Of a stretch of DNA of 64,000 nt, positions 55,150-64,000 are shown one piece after another (position 1 is the first letter of the stretch; every line of letters begins with the position of its first letter). Origin of the DNA: Anabaena minutissima FACHB-250. GTDB lineage: Bacteria; Cyanobacteriota; Cyanobacteriia; Cyanobacteriales; Nostocaceae. The stretch spans positions 1 to 64,000 of the forward strand of contig NZ_JACJRG010000004.1 in assembly GCF_014697125.1 (NCBI RefSeq). The letters run 5' to 3'. The notes below the pieces were generated by a model. The model ran no database searches and was not told the origin of the DNA. It was given only the letters and a program-made list of their open reading frames with translations. The position numbers and the translations under genes are program-made.

Positions 55150-56133
55150 TTATTTAGAAGTAGAACTATCAAAAGCTCTCATTGCCAAGTCTTGGGCTTG
55201 TTTTAATGTAGACTGTAATTGAGTCGATATACTTTCTATCTGTTCAGTTTGTTTCTGAATTGTTTCTTCCAGAGACTTGATTTTCAATTCATAGCTTTGC
55301 TTACTAGATTCCCATTCTTTCTCAAATAGATCAGCCTCTATCTTAGCTTTCTGGCTAGTATCTTTAATAGCTTCTTCCCTGGCTTTTTTAATTGCTTCTT
55401 CAACTTCATTAGGAAATGTTGCTACTGTTTGTTGATATTGAGTAAATAAAGCCTGATGTTCATGCAAAAATTTTTCTCTCTCAGTCCAATCTTTATCTTT
55501 CTGTTGATTTTTTTCTTGGATATCTCTTTCTAATGTACGTTTGCTAGACTCATAGACATCAGTATTAAGTTTATGTGTAGTTTCTATTTTATATTGATAT
55601 TCTTCTTGCTCTTGCTGGCGTTCTTTGGCTAACAAATCATTATATGTTTGTAGTGCTTCTTCAAAGTCTAATTGCTCTTTTTGCCAGTCTTTACGCTTAA
55701 TTACGATTTCTTTTTCTAGTGATTCTTGCTTTGTGAGAGTATCTTGCTCTAAATTTTTCAACTTTTCTTGATGTTCCTGTTGTAAAATATCTAGAGCATC
55801 GGCAACAATTCTAATTTTTTGCAGGTCTTGTAGGGTTTGAATTTCTATTTCTATAGCTCGATTAAGTTCATCTAATTTCGAGTTTTCTTGAGCTAATTTT
55901 TCAGCAAGACTATTGACAATGCTACCAAATTCTAACTGTAAGTCTGCTAAACCTTTGACAATACTATCAACAGTATACGTAGAGGCAACCGCCAAAATTT
56001 CTAGATTTTTAGCTTTATCTGCTTCTTCTTGTTTAGTCGCTATTTTTGATTCTAGTTTTTTCCTTTCATTTAGAATTTGTTGAAATGCTTGAATTAGTTG
56101 CTGTTTGTTATCTTTAATTGCAACAGTTGTCAT
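55150..56133 (-). CDS. Coiled-coil protein, first gene of a paralogous pair
   Basis: 327 residues with GGGAG upstream of ATG 56133. Charged, Gln/Glu/Lys-rich heptads through most of the length (about 10-320). A short less charged segment (TYTVDSIVKGLADLQLEFGS, about 52-72) matches YTIENLAKIQLGFSS in the neighbour, and both share WTEREK and LKQAQDLAMRA near the C-terminus. No known enzyme domain. Transcribed with the 359-residue paralogue 53 bases downstream. Probably structural or scaffold-like; function unknown. Confidence 0.8.
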   Translation of the reverse strand: MTTVAIKDNKQQLIQAFQQILNERKKLESKIATKQEEADKAKNLEILAVASTYTVDSIVKGLADLQLEFGSIVNSLAEKLAQENSKLDELNRAIEIEIQTLQDLQKIRIVADALDILQQEHQEKLKNLEQDTLTKQESLEKEIVIKRKDWQKEQLDFEEALQTYNDLLAKERQQEQEEYQYKIETTHKLNTDVYESSKRTLERDIQEKNQQKDKDWTEREKFLHEHQALFTQYQQTVATFPNEVEEAIKKAREEAIKDTSQKAKIEADLFEKEWESSKQSYELKIKSLEETIQKQTEQIESISTQLQSTLKQAQDLAMRAFDSSTSK

Positions 56134-56701
56134 ATTTCAACTCCCTTGAAGTGTAATAGTTGAGTGAGTAGTAAGTCATACCAAATAACTACTCTTTGCA
56201 GACATTTCAGAGTAGCCTGGAAATAAAGATTATTGATGCAGTGCAATTACTGAAATCAAGCAATAACCCTTACTTGAAGTACGGATGAATTATTCATGCC
56301 AAAATTGATACGCTTTTTGCTGTGCTGCGACCTTTAAGATATAGTATTTATGTACTATTAAATATACTCAGATGCGTCTGCTATTGTCAAGCGTTGAGGA
56401 ATAGGGACTAGGGACTGCGTTAAAAATTTCTCCTCTGTTTTGCGTTCGACTGACACGGCTAGAAGTAGTTTTGTTGAATATCTCACAGAGGAGGTTTGCT
56501 CCCCTGGCTTCTGCTATAAGTTAATGTAAATGCGATCGCTTTCTTGCAACCAGAGTAATTTATGATATATGTATTACTGTTACAAACATTACTTTTTTGC
56601 AAAGTAATTCACGATGGTGCAAACATGAATGCACTGAAAGCAGACAATTAACTCAAGCATCATCAAGCATGATATTGATACAAGCACAGGGTTAGACTTT
56701 T
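56134..56701. other. Divergent intergenic region upstream of sphR
   Basis: Between the coiled-coil genes and sphR. Seen: a short AGGGACTAGGGACT repeat near 56405, a HIP1 site near 56532 and AT-rich DNA. No convincing Pho box could be identified by eye. Confidence 0.4.
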
Positions 56702-57463
56702 GTGATATCAATGTACACCAGTGAATCAATCAAATATTCTGCTAGAGCAGACATTGGACAAACGAGCCGTGTTCTGGTGGTAGAAGATGAAGAGCTAATC
56801 CAAGAAATGCTAGCTGTAGCATTAGAAGAAGAAGGTTATGGCGTAGTAACTGCCCCTGATGGGCGTTCTGCTGTGGAATATCTGAAAAATTTTGAGTCGA
56901 ACGGGGGAGAATTTCCATTCGACTTAGTGATTCTGGACTTAATGTTGCCCCAAATCAATGGCTTAGATATTTGCCGCTTACTACGTCATCAAGGCAACCC
57001 AGTACCGATTTTAATGCTCAGTGCCAAAGGTAGCGAAACCGATCGCGTGTTGGGTTTAGAAGTAGGAGCAGATGACTATTTAACGAAGCCCTTCAGTATG
57101 CGGGAGTTAGTAGCACGTTGTCGCGCTTTACTCCGCCGCCAACGCCTCAGCACCCTACCACAGCTACCAGTCCTCAAATATAAAGAAGTCACCTTAAACC
57201 CCCAAGAATGCCGGGTGTTGGTACGTGGACAAGAAGTGAACCTTTCTCCCAAAGAATTCCGCCTATTGGAATTATTCATGAGTTATGCTCGCCGAGTATG
57301 GTCACGGGAGCAGTTACTAGATCAGGTGTGGGGGCCTGATTTTGTTGGCGATAGCAAAACTGTAGATGTTCACATCCGGTGGTTGCGCGAAAAATTAGAG
57401 CAAGACCCCAGCCATCCAGAATATATTGTGACTGTAAGAGGATTTGGTTATCGATTCGGATAA
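56702..57463 (+). CDS. sphR: Phosphate response regulator SphR (PhoB type)
   Basis: 253 residues from GTG 56702, or 250 from ATG 56711 (MYTSESIKYS). The OmpR-type regulator has a receiver domain (about 22-145; VVEDEE acid pocket, phospho-acceptor Asp in VILDLMLPQING, Lys in YLTKPFSM) and a winged-helix DNA-binding domain (about 155-250; SPKEFRLLELFM, VWGPDFVGDSKTVDVHIRWL, TVRGFGYRFG). Followed by a PAS-type kinase gene and phoU, the gene order of the phosphate-starvation system, so it is the PhoB/SphR equivalent. It should activate phosphate uptake and phosphatase genes when phosphate is low. Confidence 0.87.
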   Translation: MISMYTSESIKYSARADIGQTSRVLVVEDEELIQEMLAVALEEEGYGVVTAPDGRSAVEYLKNFESNGGEFPFDLVILDLMLPQINGLDICRLLRHQGNPVPILMLSAKGSETDRVLGLEVGADDYLTKPFSMRELVARCRALLRRQRLSTLPQLPVLKYKEVTLNPQECRVLVRGQEVNLSPKEFRLLELFMSYARRVWSREQLLDQVWGPDFVGDSKTVDVHIRWLREKLEQDPSHPEYIVTVRGFGYRFG

Positions 57464-57521
57464 GCTAGTCAGATAGTTGTTAGTTTTTAGTAATCACCAG
57501 CAACTAACAACTTAAACTCAA

Positions 57522-58853
57522 ATGCTCTTATTGGGATTTCTTCTGGGTTTAGCGGTAGGCATTGGGTTTTGGATTTGGCAACAGGTTCAATTAAACCGCT
57601 ACCTGGAGCGCGTACTCCAACCTTTAAACTCCCGCACTCCTAAAGTGACCATGCCTTGGCTACCCCGGCTAAGGCAAGAGCTTGTCATGCTCAAGCAGCA
57701 AGGACAAGACTGGCAGCAGTCACTACAGACTTACCAAGACCTCCTCGACTTTGCACCAGTGGGATATTTGCAAGTAGATGAAGAAAATCAACTGCTGTGG
57801 TGTAATCAACAAGCCCAGAAAATTTTGTATCTGCAAAGATGGCAACCAGGACAGGTGCGCCTGTTGCTGGAATTAGTGCGTTCCTATGAACTTGATCGCT
57901 TGATTGAGCAAACTCGTGATGAGCAAGTAGCTAAAATTAAAGATTGGATGTTTCACCCTTCTTGTGATAATCCCGCAGAAATGCCCACAATCAAATCTTT
58001 AGCGTTGCGAGCTTCTAGTTTACCTTTACCTCACGGTCAAGTCGGCGTGTTTTTAGAGAACCGCCAACCTATACAGGATATGAACCAAGTGCGGGAACGC
58101 TCATTTTCCGACTTGGCTCATGAGTTGCGAACCCCATTAACTTCGATTCGTCTGGTAGTAGAAACCCTGCAAAATCGCTTAGACCCGCCTTTGAATCGTT
58201 GGGTTGACCGTTTAATGCAGGAAGTAGACCGATTGATTAACTTAGTGCAGAGCTGGCTAGAACTCACCCAAATGGAAACTAGTCTGGCGTTTCAATTACA
58301 AACTGAAGCAGTGGAATTGCGATCGCTCATTTTATCCGTTTGGGAAACCTTAGAACCATTGGCACAACGACAGAATTTATCTCTTTCCTACTCTGGTCCC
58401 GAAAATATCTGGATTAAAGCCGATCCCGCCCGGATTTATCAAGTTTTTCTCAATTTGCTAGATAATAGTATTAAATATAGTCCGCCTGCTGCCAACATTC
58501 AAATTCAAGCCCAAATATTGCAGCCAAAAGCTCATCAGGGGGGCGATATTACTTACCCAACTTTAGAAATCAATCTAATTGATTCTGGAGTAGGTTTTGC
58601 ACCAGAAGATTTACCCCATATTTTTGAGCGATTTTATCGCGGAGATAAATCCCGGACTCATTCTTCCTTACCAGCAAATAGTCCAGTGGAAACTATTGTA
58701 GGTAATGGCCTGGGTTTGGCGATCGTGCGACAAATTGTCTTAGCTCATGGTGGTTCGATTAAAGCTATGAACCATCCTGAAACTGATGGCGCATGGATGC
58801 AGGTTCAATTCCCTGTGTTGATGGCAAACTTCCAAGGCGAAGACTATAGTTAA
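57522..58853 (+). CDS. sphS: Phosphate sensor histidine kinase SphS (PhoR type)
   Basis: 443 residues. One N-terminal membrane helix (about 1-20, MLLLGFLLGLAVGIGFWIWQ), then a PAS domain (about 70-150; LDFAPVGYLQVDEENQLLWCN) and kinase core. Phospho-acceptor His in SDLAHELRTPLTSIRL; ATPase motifs NLLDNSIKYSPP, DSGVGFAPEDLPHIFERFYRG and GNGLGLAIVRQIVLAHGG. It lacks a large periplasmic domain, as in PhoR/SphS, which sense phosphate through the Pst transporter and PhoU. It lies 58 bases after sphR and 28 bases before phoU. Confidence 0.88.
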   Translation: MLLLGFLLGLAVGIGFWIWQQVQLNRYLERVLQPLNSRTPKVTMPWLPRLRQELVMLKQQGQDWQQSLQTYQDLLDFAPVGYLQVDEENQLLWCNQQAQKILYLQRWQPGQVRLLLELVRSYELDRLIEQTRDEQVAKIKDWMFHPSCDNPAEMPTIKSLALRASSLPLPHGQVGVFLENRQPIQDMNQVRERSFSDLAHELRTPLTSIRLVVETLQNRLDPPLNRWVDRLMQEVDRLINLVQSWLELTQMETSLAFQLQTEAVELRSLILSVWETLEPLAQRQNLSLSYSGPENIWIKADPARIYQVFLNLLDNSIKYSPPAANIQIQAQILQPKAHQGGDITYPTLEINLIDSGVGFAPEDLPHIFERFYRGDKSRTHSSLPANSPVETIVGNGLGLAIVRQIVLAHGGSIKAMNHPETDGAWMQVQFPVLMANFQGEDYS

Positions 58854-58881
58854 GAATATCTTCACGTTTGAGACTACAAGT

Positions 58882-59550
58882 GTGAAAGTCGTTGTTTATA
58901 GTCCCAACTCTGCAAGTCCCCAGTTAGCACGCGCCATTAGGCGATTAGAACGGGATGTATTACGCATGGGAGCTTTGGTGGAACAATCATGTCGCCTGAG
59001 CCACCAAGCCTTATTTTCCCGCGACTTGCAAGCAGCAGAGGAAATTCCTCGATTAGATAAAAAAATTGATCGTTTTTATAGACAAATAGAATCAGACTGT
59101 ACATCTATCATGACATTACAAGCACCTACGGCTCAAGATTTGCGCTGTTTAAGTGCTTTTATGCAATTAGTACGCGATTTAGAGCGAATTGGTGATTATG
59201 CTAAGGATTTAGCTGATATTGCCGTAAAAATCTTTCCTTATCCGCCCCACACCTCTTTACCAGAGATTGCGGTGATGTCTCATCATGCCCAAGCAATGTT
59301 AGCAACTAGTTTAGTTGCTTTAGCTGATTTAGATGCAGTCGGTGGACGGGGGATCAAACATTTAGATGATACCGTAGACAATGCCTACAATAGTGTTTAT
59401 CAGACTTTAGCTCAACAACGTGATGTACAAGGTGTTGTTGAGCCAATTATCTTACTAGCTTTGGCGATTCGGTGTCTGGAAAGAATGGCAGATCATGCAA
59501 CTAATATCGGTCAAAGGGTGGCGTACATCGTCACCGGTCAACGCTCCTAA
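58882..59550 (+). CDS. phoU: Phosphate signalling protein PhoU
   Basis: 222 residues from GTG 58882. Two tandem three-helix PhoU repeats (about 15-110 and 125-215), each with a metal-binding E/DxxxD signature (DLERIGDYAKDLADIA and CLERMADHATNIGQRVAYI). PhoU mediates inhibition of the sensor kinase when phosphate is plentiful. Last gene of sphR-sphS-phoU, with a terminator 22 bases after the stop. No Pst genes are in the window. Confidence 0.93.
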   Translation: MKVVVYSPNSASPQLARAIRRLERDVLRMGALVEQSCRLSHQALFSRDLQAAEEIPRLDKKIDRFYRQIESDCTSIMTLQAPTAQDLRCLSAFMQLVRDLERIGDYAKDLADIAVKIFPYPPHTSLPEIAVMSHHAQAMLATSLVALADLDAVGGRGIKHLDDTVDNAYNSVYQTLAQQRDVQGVVEPIILLALAIRCLERMADHATNIGQRVAYIVTGQRS

Positions 59551-60238
59551 ATTATGCAGAACCATCAGTAACAGAGGATTGGCAAGTTCCTAATTAGCCA
59601 ATCCTCTATTTTTTATGTCTTGGTTGCTATAAATCATGAAAACTTACTAAATATGAGTAACATTTTACTCAATCATTACCTTTCCTTAAACTTATAAAAT
59701 TAAATTTGGCATGACAATCAATAAATATCTCTGTGGATTGATGTCTATGCTGAAAATATATCTATAAGCAATACTTTTATGATACATAAGTAAAATTTAA
59801 TTAATACTGTATATCCTCATATTTCAATAACACTCTATTTGAGAAACAGGTCAAAAATTTTATGGGAAAGCCAGCCAATATTTAAACTAATTAGTTTTAT
59901 AAACTGCAATAAAAATAGATGAAATAATGAATATAAATAATCAATAATCAAAAAATATTAATAACAAGTTGATGCTATCTATCGAACCATAAAACATTTA
60001 GAATAAGTGCTTCTACCAAAGCTCATAAATGCAAGAAAACATCTTTGTTATAAATTTAAAAACCACCTGTATTCAGAAATACCAAATGTTATGGTAAATT
60101 AATTTTACCCCATAAAAATTATCTATCAAAAAAAACAATATGAAAAATTATATATTTTATAGTGTGTAATGCTAAACGAATAATTAGCTTTTAATAAATA
60201 AAAAATCTAGTAATTCCATTCTAGGAACATCCCCCATA
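59551..60238. other. AT-rich intergenic region upstream of the Crp-family gene
   Basis: After the phoU terminator (59573-59614) about 620 bases are strongly AT-rich, with no open frame or recognisable RNA. The Crp-family gene promoter should lie here. Confidence 0.4.
59573..59614 (+). terminator. Rho-independent terminator of the sphR-sphS-phoU operon
   Basis: Perfect 11-base arms AGAGGATTGGC (59573-59583) and GCCAATCCTCT (59597-59607) followed by ATTTTTTAT. Strong hairpin plus T-run directly after phoU. Confidence 0.88.
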
Positions 60239-60850
60239 ATGTCATCGATAATTTTTCCGCCCGATTCTGCTACTTTAGCAAATAAATCTACCTTTAATGA
60301 ACGTTTATCACAAAGGCTATTTACCCGTCGAGAAGTCCTTGATCCTGTCAATGACGTACTTTGGCTAATTGATCGTGGAGCAGTTCGTACAATAACTTGG
60401 GGTGAAGACGGAATATTTATCACTCTAGGATATTGGGGTGCTGGTGATTTGATTGGATATCCTTTATCCAAAGTAAATCCTTATCAAATTGAATGCTTGA
60501 CAAGTGTAGAGGTAAGCACTATTCCTGCACAACTTTGGCATCAATATATAAATGCTTTTGTTGCTCACATTCAAAATTCAGAAGAGCTTTTAAATATACT
60601 AAATCTCAAACCTATTTCACTACGTTTATGGGAATTTTTGGTATGGCTCAGTAAAAAATTTGGACGCGATGTGGAACAGGGGTGTCTGATTGAACTATAT
60701 ATTACCCATCAGGAAATAGCAGAAGTGTTAAGCACAACCAGAGTCACAATAACACGCCTGTTGCAAGAGTTTGAAACAGCAGAAATGCTGTTACGTTATC
60801 AACGCCGGATTATTCTATGCCTACCGAATAAACAACTAAGAATAAAGTAA
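60239..60850 (+). CDS. Crp/Fnr family transcriptional regulator
   Basis: 203 residues. An N-terminal double-stranded beta-helix domain (about 25-125; DVLWLIDRGAVRTITWGEDG, LGYWGAGDLIGYPLSK) and a C-terminal winged helix-turn-helix (about 135-203; ITHQEIAEVLSTTRVTITRLLQEFE). The Arg-Ser pair that binds cAMP phosphate in CRP is not present, so the ligand is another molecule or none. Not NtcA, whose sequence differs at the recognition helix. It precedes the porin gene by about 150 bases on the same strand; a regulatory link is only positional. Confidence 0.83.
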   Translation: MSSIIFPPDSATLANKSTFNERLSQRLFTRREVLDPVNDVLWLIDRGAVRTITWGEDGIFITLGYWGAGDLIGYPLSKVNPYQIECLTSVEVSTIPAQLWHQYINAFVAHIQNSEELLNILNLKPISLRLWEFLVWLSKKFGRDVEQGCLIELYITHQEIAEVLSTTRVTITRLLQEFETAEMLLRYQRRIILCLPNKQLRIK

Positions 60851-60998
60851 AAAAAAATAGAAATTTTCTTGTGTTAATTACTGGAAGATATGTATAATGA
60901 CTACTGAATCTCATGTGTAAATTATCTTACGATAAATTAATTGAGTTTGAGATTTTACCATGACTTTGAACTCGTTGGTGTGAGCGGAATTTAAGATC

Positions 60999-62594
60999 AT
61001 GACAAAACTATTCTGGAACGCTTTAAAAGTAAGTCCAGCCGTCTTTGCGGCTACCTTTTTGGCTGCTAACAGTGCTTTGGCTGGAGAAGCAACTGAAAAG
61101 GTGACAAGTGTTACCCAACTGACTCAAGCCTCTCAAGAAATCGGTCAAGTAACATCTGTATCACAGTTTTCTGACGTACAGCCTACAGACTGGGCTTTCC
61201 AAGCTTTGCAATCTTTAGTTGAGCGTTATGGTTGTATCGCAGGTTATCCCAACGGCACATACCGTGGGAACAGAGCGTTGACTCGGTATGAGTTTGCGGC
61301 TGGTTTGAATGCTTGTTTAGACAGAGTTAATGAACTAATTGCTACAGCTACAGCTGATTTGGTAACAAAGGAAGACCTAGCTACCTTACAGCGTTTGCAA
61401 GAAGAATTTTCTGCTGAATTGGCAACCCTGCGCGGTCGTGTTGATGCTTTAGAAGCTCGTACTGCTGAATTGGAAGCTAACCAGTTCTCCACTACCACAA
61501 AGTTGAAGGGTGAAGCTATCTTCGCTTTAGCTAGTGCTTTTGGTGATGAAAGAGCAGGTGGAGGCGATCTTGCAGATAACCCAGTCTTTGCTTACCGCGC
61601 TCGTTTGAGTTTGGAAAGCAGCTTTATGGGTTCAGACAAGTTGCAGATTCGTTTGCAAGCTCGTAACGTTCCCCAATACAGTGGGAATAATACTGGCACT
61701 AACATGACTCGTTTGGGTTTTGATGGTGTTACCACTAACGGCAATAACGTTGAAATTGATAAAGTCAACTACGAGTTCAGACTAAGTGAGGCAATCAAAG
61801 TCAAGGTTGATGCTATTGGTGCTGAACTCTGGAATAACACTAATGTTTTCAACCCAGACCTCAGAAGTAGTGGTTCAGGTTCTATCTCTCGCTACGGACG
61901 TTTCAGCCCCATTTATCGTGCATCATCTCCTGGTGGCGCAGGACTCACCGTAACGGTTAGTCCGGGAGGTCCTATTAGCTTTACAGGCGCATATCTTGCA
62001 CCCAGAGCTAGCAACCCTGCCGATGGTAATGGTTTGTTCGATGGTGCTAACGCCATTTTCGGTCAAATAGACTTTAAACCCAGTCAGGCTCTAAATTTAG
62101 GTTTTACCTACTCTCGCACTTATCAAAACGCTGCCAATGGTATAAATCTATTTGGTAGTCAGGGTAGTTCTGCTGCTAACAATCCTTTTAGTAATGCTGC
62201 TACCTCAGCCAATAACTACAGTATTCAAGCTAACTTCAGTCCCAGTGCTAAAATTGGGGTTGGCGGTTGGGTAGGTTATACCGATGCTCAGGCGGAAACA
62301 GGTGCTGATAGAGATGCAGATGTTTGGTACTGGGCTGCTAATTTAGCGTTGAGAGACTTTGGTCGCGAAGGTAACACATTGGGTGTAATTTTTGGTCAGC
62401 CACCCAAACTTACGGGTGGTAACGGAATCACCAGAGACTCTGACACTTCTTATCACTTAGAAGGTCTTTATAAGATGAGGCTGACCGACAACATTAGTGT
62501 TACTCCTGGTTTGTTGGTAATCTTTAACCCTGAACACAACAACGACAACGAGACCATCTATGTTGGTACTATCCGCACAACCTTCAGTTTTTAA
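60999..62594 (+). CDS. Outer-membrane porin with SLH domain (SomB/OprB type)
   Basis: 531 residues. Signal peptide (ALKVSPAVFAATFLAANSALA, cleavage near residue 28), S-layer homology domain (about 53-115; FSDVQPTDWAFQALQSLVER, LTRYEFAAGLNACLDRVNEL) that anchors to the peptidoglycan-linked wall polymer, a coiled coil (about 118-165), then an OprB-like barrel ending TFSF with the terminal Phe. This is the major porin type of cyanobacteria, passing small solutes and, in some members, iron. Its own terminator follows. Confidence 0.93.
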   Translation: MTKLFWNALKVSPAVFAATFLAANSALAGEATEKVTSVTQLTQASQEIGQVTSVSQFSDVQPTDWAFQALQSLVERYGCIAGYPNGTYRGNRALTRYEFAAGLNACLDRVNELIATATADLVTKEDLATLQRLQEEFSAELATLRGRVDALEARTAELEANQFSTTTKLKGEAIFALASAFGDERAGGGDLADNPVFAYRARLSLESSFMGSDKLQIRLQARNVPQYSGNNTGTNMTRLGFDGVTTNGNNVEIDKVNYEFRLSEAIKVKVDAIGAELWNNTNVFNPDLRSSGSGSISRYGRFSPIYRASSPGGAGLTVTVSPGGPISFTGAYLAPRASNPADGNGLFDGANAIFGQIDFKPSQALNLGFTYSRTYQNAANGINLFGSQGSSAANNPFSNAATSANNYSIQANFSPSAKIGVGGWVGYTDAQAETGADRDADVWYWAANLALRDFGREGNTLGVIFGQPPKLTGGNGITRDSDTSYHLEGLYKMRLTDNISVTPGLLVIFNPEHNNDNETIYVGTIRTTFSF

Positions 62595-62636
62595 ATTTGG
62601 TAATGGTTGAGGAATGATAGTAAAAACCTAACTAAA

Positions 62637-62666
62637 AGCAAAAGCCCGCCTGAAGGTGGGCTTTTG
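62637..62666 (+). terminator. Rho-independent terminator of the porin gene
   Basis: AAAAGCCCGCC pairs with GGTGGGCTTTT (one G-T pair) with loop TGAA, 45 bases after the porin stop. Confidence 0.85.
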
Positions 62667-62680
62667 CTGTGAGGGAAAAT

Positions 62681-62941
62681 TTATTCAGAGCTAGAATCTT
62701 GAGACTTTACTAAATCTGATGGAGGGCGATCGCTACTCCAAGCCCACCATACACAACCACACCGACAGTTGTAAAACTCCTGCCATTTACGGCGATGATT
62801 TTCTGTGAATACAGGCGATCGCCGATTAATCCAAACTTGTACAGCTTCTAAGCTACTGGCGCGACAACTAGGACAGCAAAACTTATAAGCGTGAATTGCC
62901 TTATCTGTCCATTCAGGCGGGATGGGAGCAAAAGCGTCCAT
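62681..62941 (-). CDS. Small Cys-rich (zinc-ribbon-like) conserved protein
   Basis: 86 residues. Cysteines are arranged as CCPSC (about residues 22-26) and CRCGC (about 58-62), consistent with one structural zinc site. The region between has VWINRRSPVFTENHRRKWQEF; WWAWSSDRPPSD follows the second Cys group. Soluble, no signal peptide. I recognise it only as a conserved cyanobacterial hypothetical protein. Convergent with the porin gene. Confidence 0.62.
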   Translation of the reverse strand: MDAFAPIPPEWTDKAIHAYKFCCPSCRASSLEAVQVWINRRSPVFTENHRRKWQEFYNCRCGCVWWAWSSDRPPSDLVKSQDSSSE

Positions 62942-63149
62942 GTATTAATTCGTAGTTCGTAATTCGTAATTAAGAAAGCTCATCGGTGTTTTTTCTGACA
63001 CCACACTCATCATAATAGAATACATAGTTATAGTTGAGACTTAGGTGTTATTTAGCTAGCTCTAGTGAGAATGCTATTTACCAGAACGTAGGCCAAGTGT
63101 GTATGGGCGAATTTTTGTAAAATCAATTATCTAATTACGAATTATTTTC

Positions 63150-63758
63150 ATGGAGTCTAAGATTGAAATTCGCCGTTTGTTAGATGTGATGCCTGCTTCT
63201 GGGCGCATGACATCTAAAATTGTTAGTAAACCAGAGCAACCCAAGGTGATAGATGCGGTTTTTCCCTTACCTTGGAATCAGCAACGACCGATATATATTA
63301 ATTTTGATTTATGGGGTCGCCTGTCGAAACCACAACGGGATTTGCTGCTGTTGCAGAAAGTTGCTTGGTTAACGGGGGTGAAATGGTTTAAACCGGATAT
63401 TTATCAAGGTGTAGCTTTGGCTGGGTTTATAGGTGCATTGGTGGAATCTACACAGTCAGATTTTGTAGGTGTAGCAGTAGGTGGGGGATTAAGTGCGATC
63501 GCTCTCACGCGCATTTGGCGCACGAATAAATCCCCAGAATCAGGGATAAATGCTGATTTAGCCGCGATTAAAGTAGCCCAAAGACGGGGTTACTCAGAAA
63601 TAGAAGCTGCACAACATTTGTTAGCTGCTATTGAAACAGTCAGCAAAATTGAAGGTAATTCCGGCTTAAATTTTACTGATTTAATTCGTTGTCAAAATTT
63701 AAGAGCGATCGCCGGTTTGTCACCAATTGGTGTACCAGAGAATTATGAGACAAGGTAG
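63150..63758 (+). CDS. DUF3318 family protein
   Basis: 202 residues. The N-terminal segment EIRRLLDVMPASGRMTSKIV and later FPLPWNQQRPIYINFDLWGRLSKPQRDLLLLQKVAWL match, from recognition, the cyanobacterial DUF3318 family of unknown function. One or two membrane helices (about 92-135, GVALAGFIGALVE and VGVAVGGGLSAIALTRIW) are likely, with a helical C-terminal domain (about 145-185). A HIP1 site lies within it. Convergent with the truncated gene at the window end. Confidence 0.72.
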   Translation: MESKIEIRRLLDVMPASGRMTSKIVSKPEQPKVIDAVFPLPWNQQRPIYINFDLWGRLSKPQRDLLLLQKVAWLTGVKWFKPDIYQGVALAGFIGALVESTQSDFVGVAVGGGLSAIALTRIWRTNKSPESGINADLAAIKVAQRRGYSEIEAAQHLLAAIETVSKIEGNSGLNFTDLIRCQNLRAIAGLSPIGVPENYETR

Positions 63759-63777
63759 AAAATATTTTCTCAATCCC

Positions 63778-64000
63778 CTATTTCCCTATCATCCTGTCCA
63801 GAATATTCTGTGTAATAGCCTGTGCATCAGGACTTAATACCGATGAGCGTAACTTTGGCGCATTGTAATCATCTAATCCCCAACTCCACTGTATCGAACC
63901 AGTTGCAAATACCATTGCCCCAGAATCTGCTGTGTACATCGTCATATCTGAGTATCTAGTTCTGCCTTTATATCGATAAGGTGAATGGGCTAGGCGTATT
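63778..64000 (-). CDS. C-terminal end of a gene cut by the window edge
   Basis: Open minus-strand frame of 73 codons from the edge to TAG at 63778. The residues include YSDMTMYTADSGAMVFATGS, IQWSWGLDD and a C-terminal NILDRMIGK. The pattern MVFATGSIQWSWGLDD recalls the C-terminal region of large DMFase-like/DUF6605 proteins of cyanobacteria, but the evidence is thin. The start and most of the protein are outside the window. Confidence 0.55.
   Translation of the reverse strand, partial: IRLAHSPYRYKGRTRYSDMTMYTADSGAMVFATGSIQWSWGLDDYNAPKLRSSVLSPDAQAITQNILDRMIGK

Noticed and set aside
1..64000. tRNA, rRNA, tmRNA or riboswitch genes
   Set aside because: Intergenic regions were read for cloverleaf signatures (GTTCGAATC-type T-loops) and none was found; weak structured RNAs could still be missed by eye.

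Overview
The window is chromosomal DNA from a filamentous, heterocyst-forming cyanobacterium of the Nostoc/Anabaena type. Signs seen directly are frequent HIP1 octamers (GCGATCGC), heptameric short tandem repeats (STRR type) between genes, Nostoc-style dispersed palindromes, and a gene set typical of Nostocales: BicA-type SulP carrier, CphA2-like cyanophycin synthetase plus cyanophycinase, PAM68, plastid-type pyruvate dehydrogenase E2, SLH/OprB porin, and many Ser/Thr kinases and hybrid histidine kinases. No rRNA, tRNA or CRISPR array was found.

Layout. 0-5.5 kb: YlqD-family protein, an STRR array, PDH E2, a small exported protein, a Ser/Thr kinase and a DUF2809 membrane protein. 5.6-20.5 kb: a signalling and envelope block. 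It holds a 1546-residue hybrid kinase, an RsbW-like anti-sigma kinase, a REC-PP2C phosphatase and a STAS antagonist (a complete partner-switching set), followed by a cellulose-synthase-like GT2, two DUF3131 proteins and a predicted outer-membrane barrel on one strand. This looks like a regulated exopolysaccharide machine. 21-23 kb: a zinc-ribbon/kinase/WD40 protein. 23.4-32.3 kb: on the minus strand, four double-glycine-leader peptides, a C39-peptidase ABC exporter, a HlyD adaptor, a degenerate kinase-like protein, a LuxR-type response regulator and a CHASE2 histidine kinase. Three of the peptides share a cysteine-free core I do not recognise; this is the best candidate for an undescribed system.

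32.5-36 kb is a worn region with dispersed repeats, two IS630 transposase fragments and a decayed vapC toxin gene around an SDR, an RRM protein and a second, divergent IF-3 that appears to start at AUU. 36-46 kb is housekeeping: PrxQ, PAM68, rpsO, cyanophycinase, CphA2-like synthetase, DAHP synthase, a GH13 enzyme, DUF1823, acylphosphatase and a zinc alcohol dehydrogenase. 46.8-54 kb: a dienelactone hydrolase, M3 oligopeptidase, and a BicA-NhaS3 pair that could couple Na+-driven bicarbonate uptake to Na+ extrusion. 54-56 kb: two paralogous coiled-coil proteins. 56.7-59.6 kb: the phosphate-sensing operon sphR-sphS-phoU with a clear terminator. The last part holds a Crp-family regulator, the SLH porin, a Cys-rich small protein, DUF3318 and the 3' end of one more gene.

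Start sites were moved from upstream TTG/GTG codons to internal ATGs wherever family homology, a ribosome-binding site or a signal peptide supported it. Residue positions are hand counts and approximate unless a specific residue is named.
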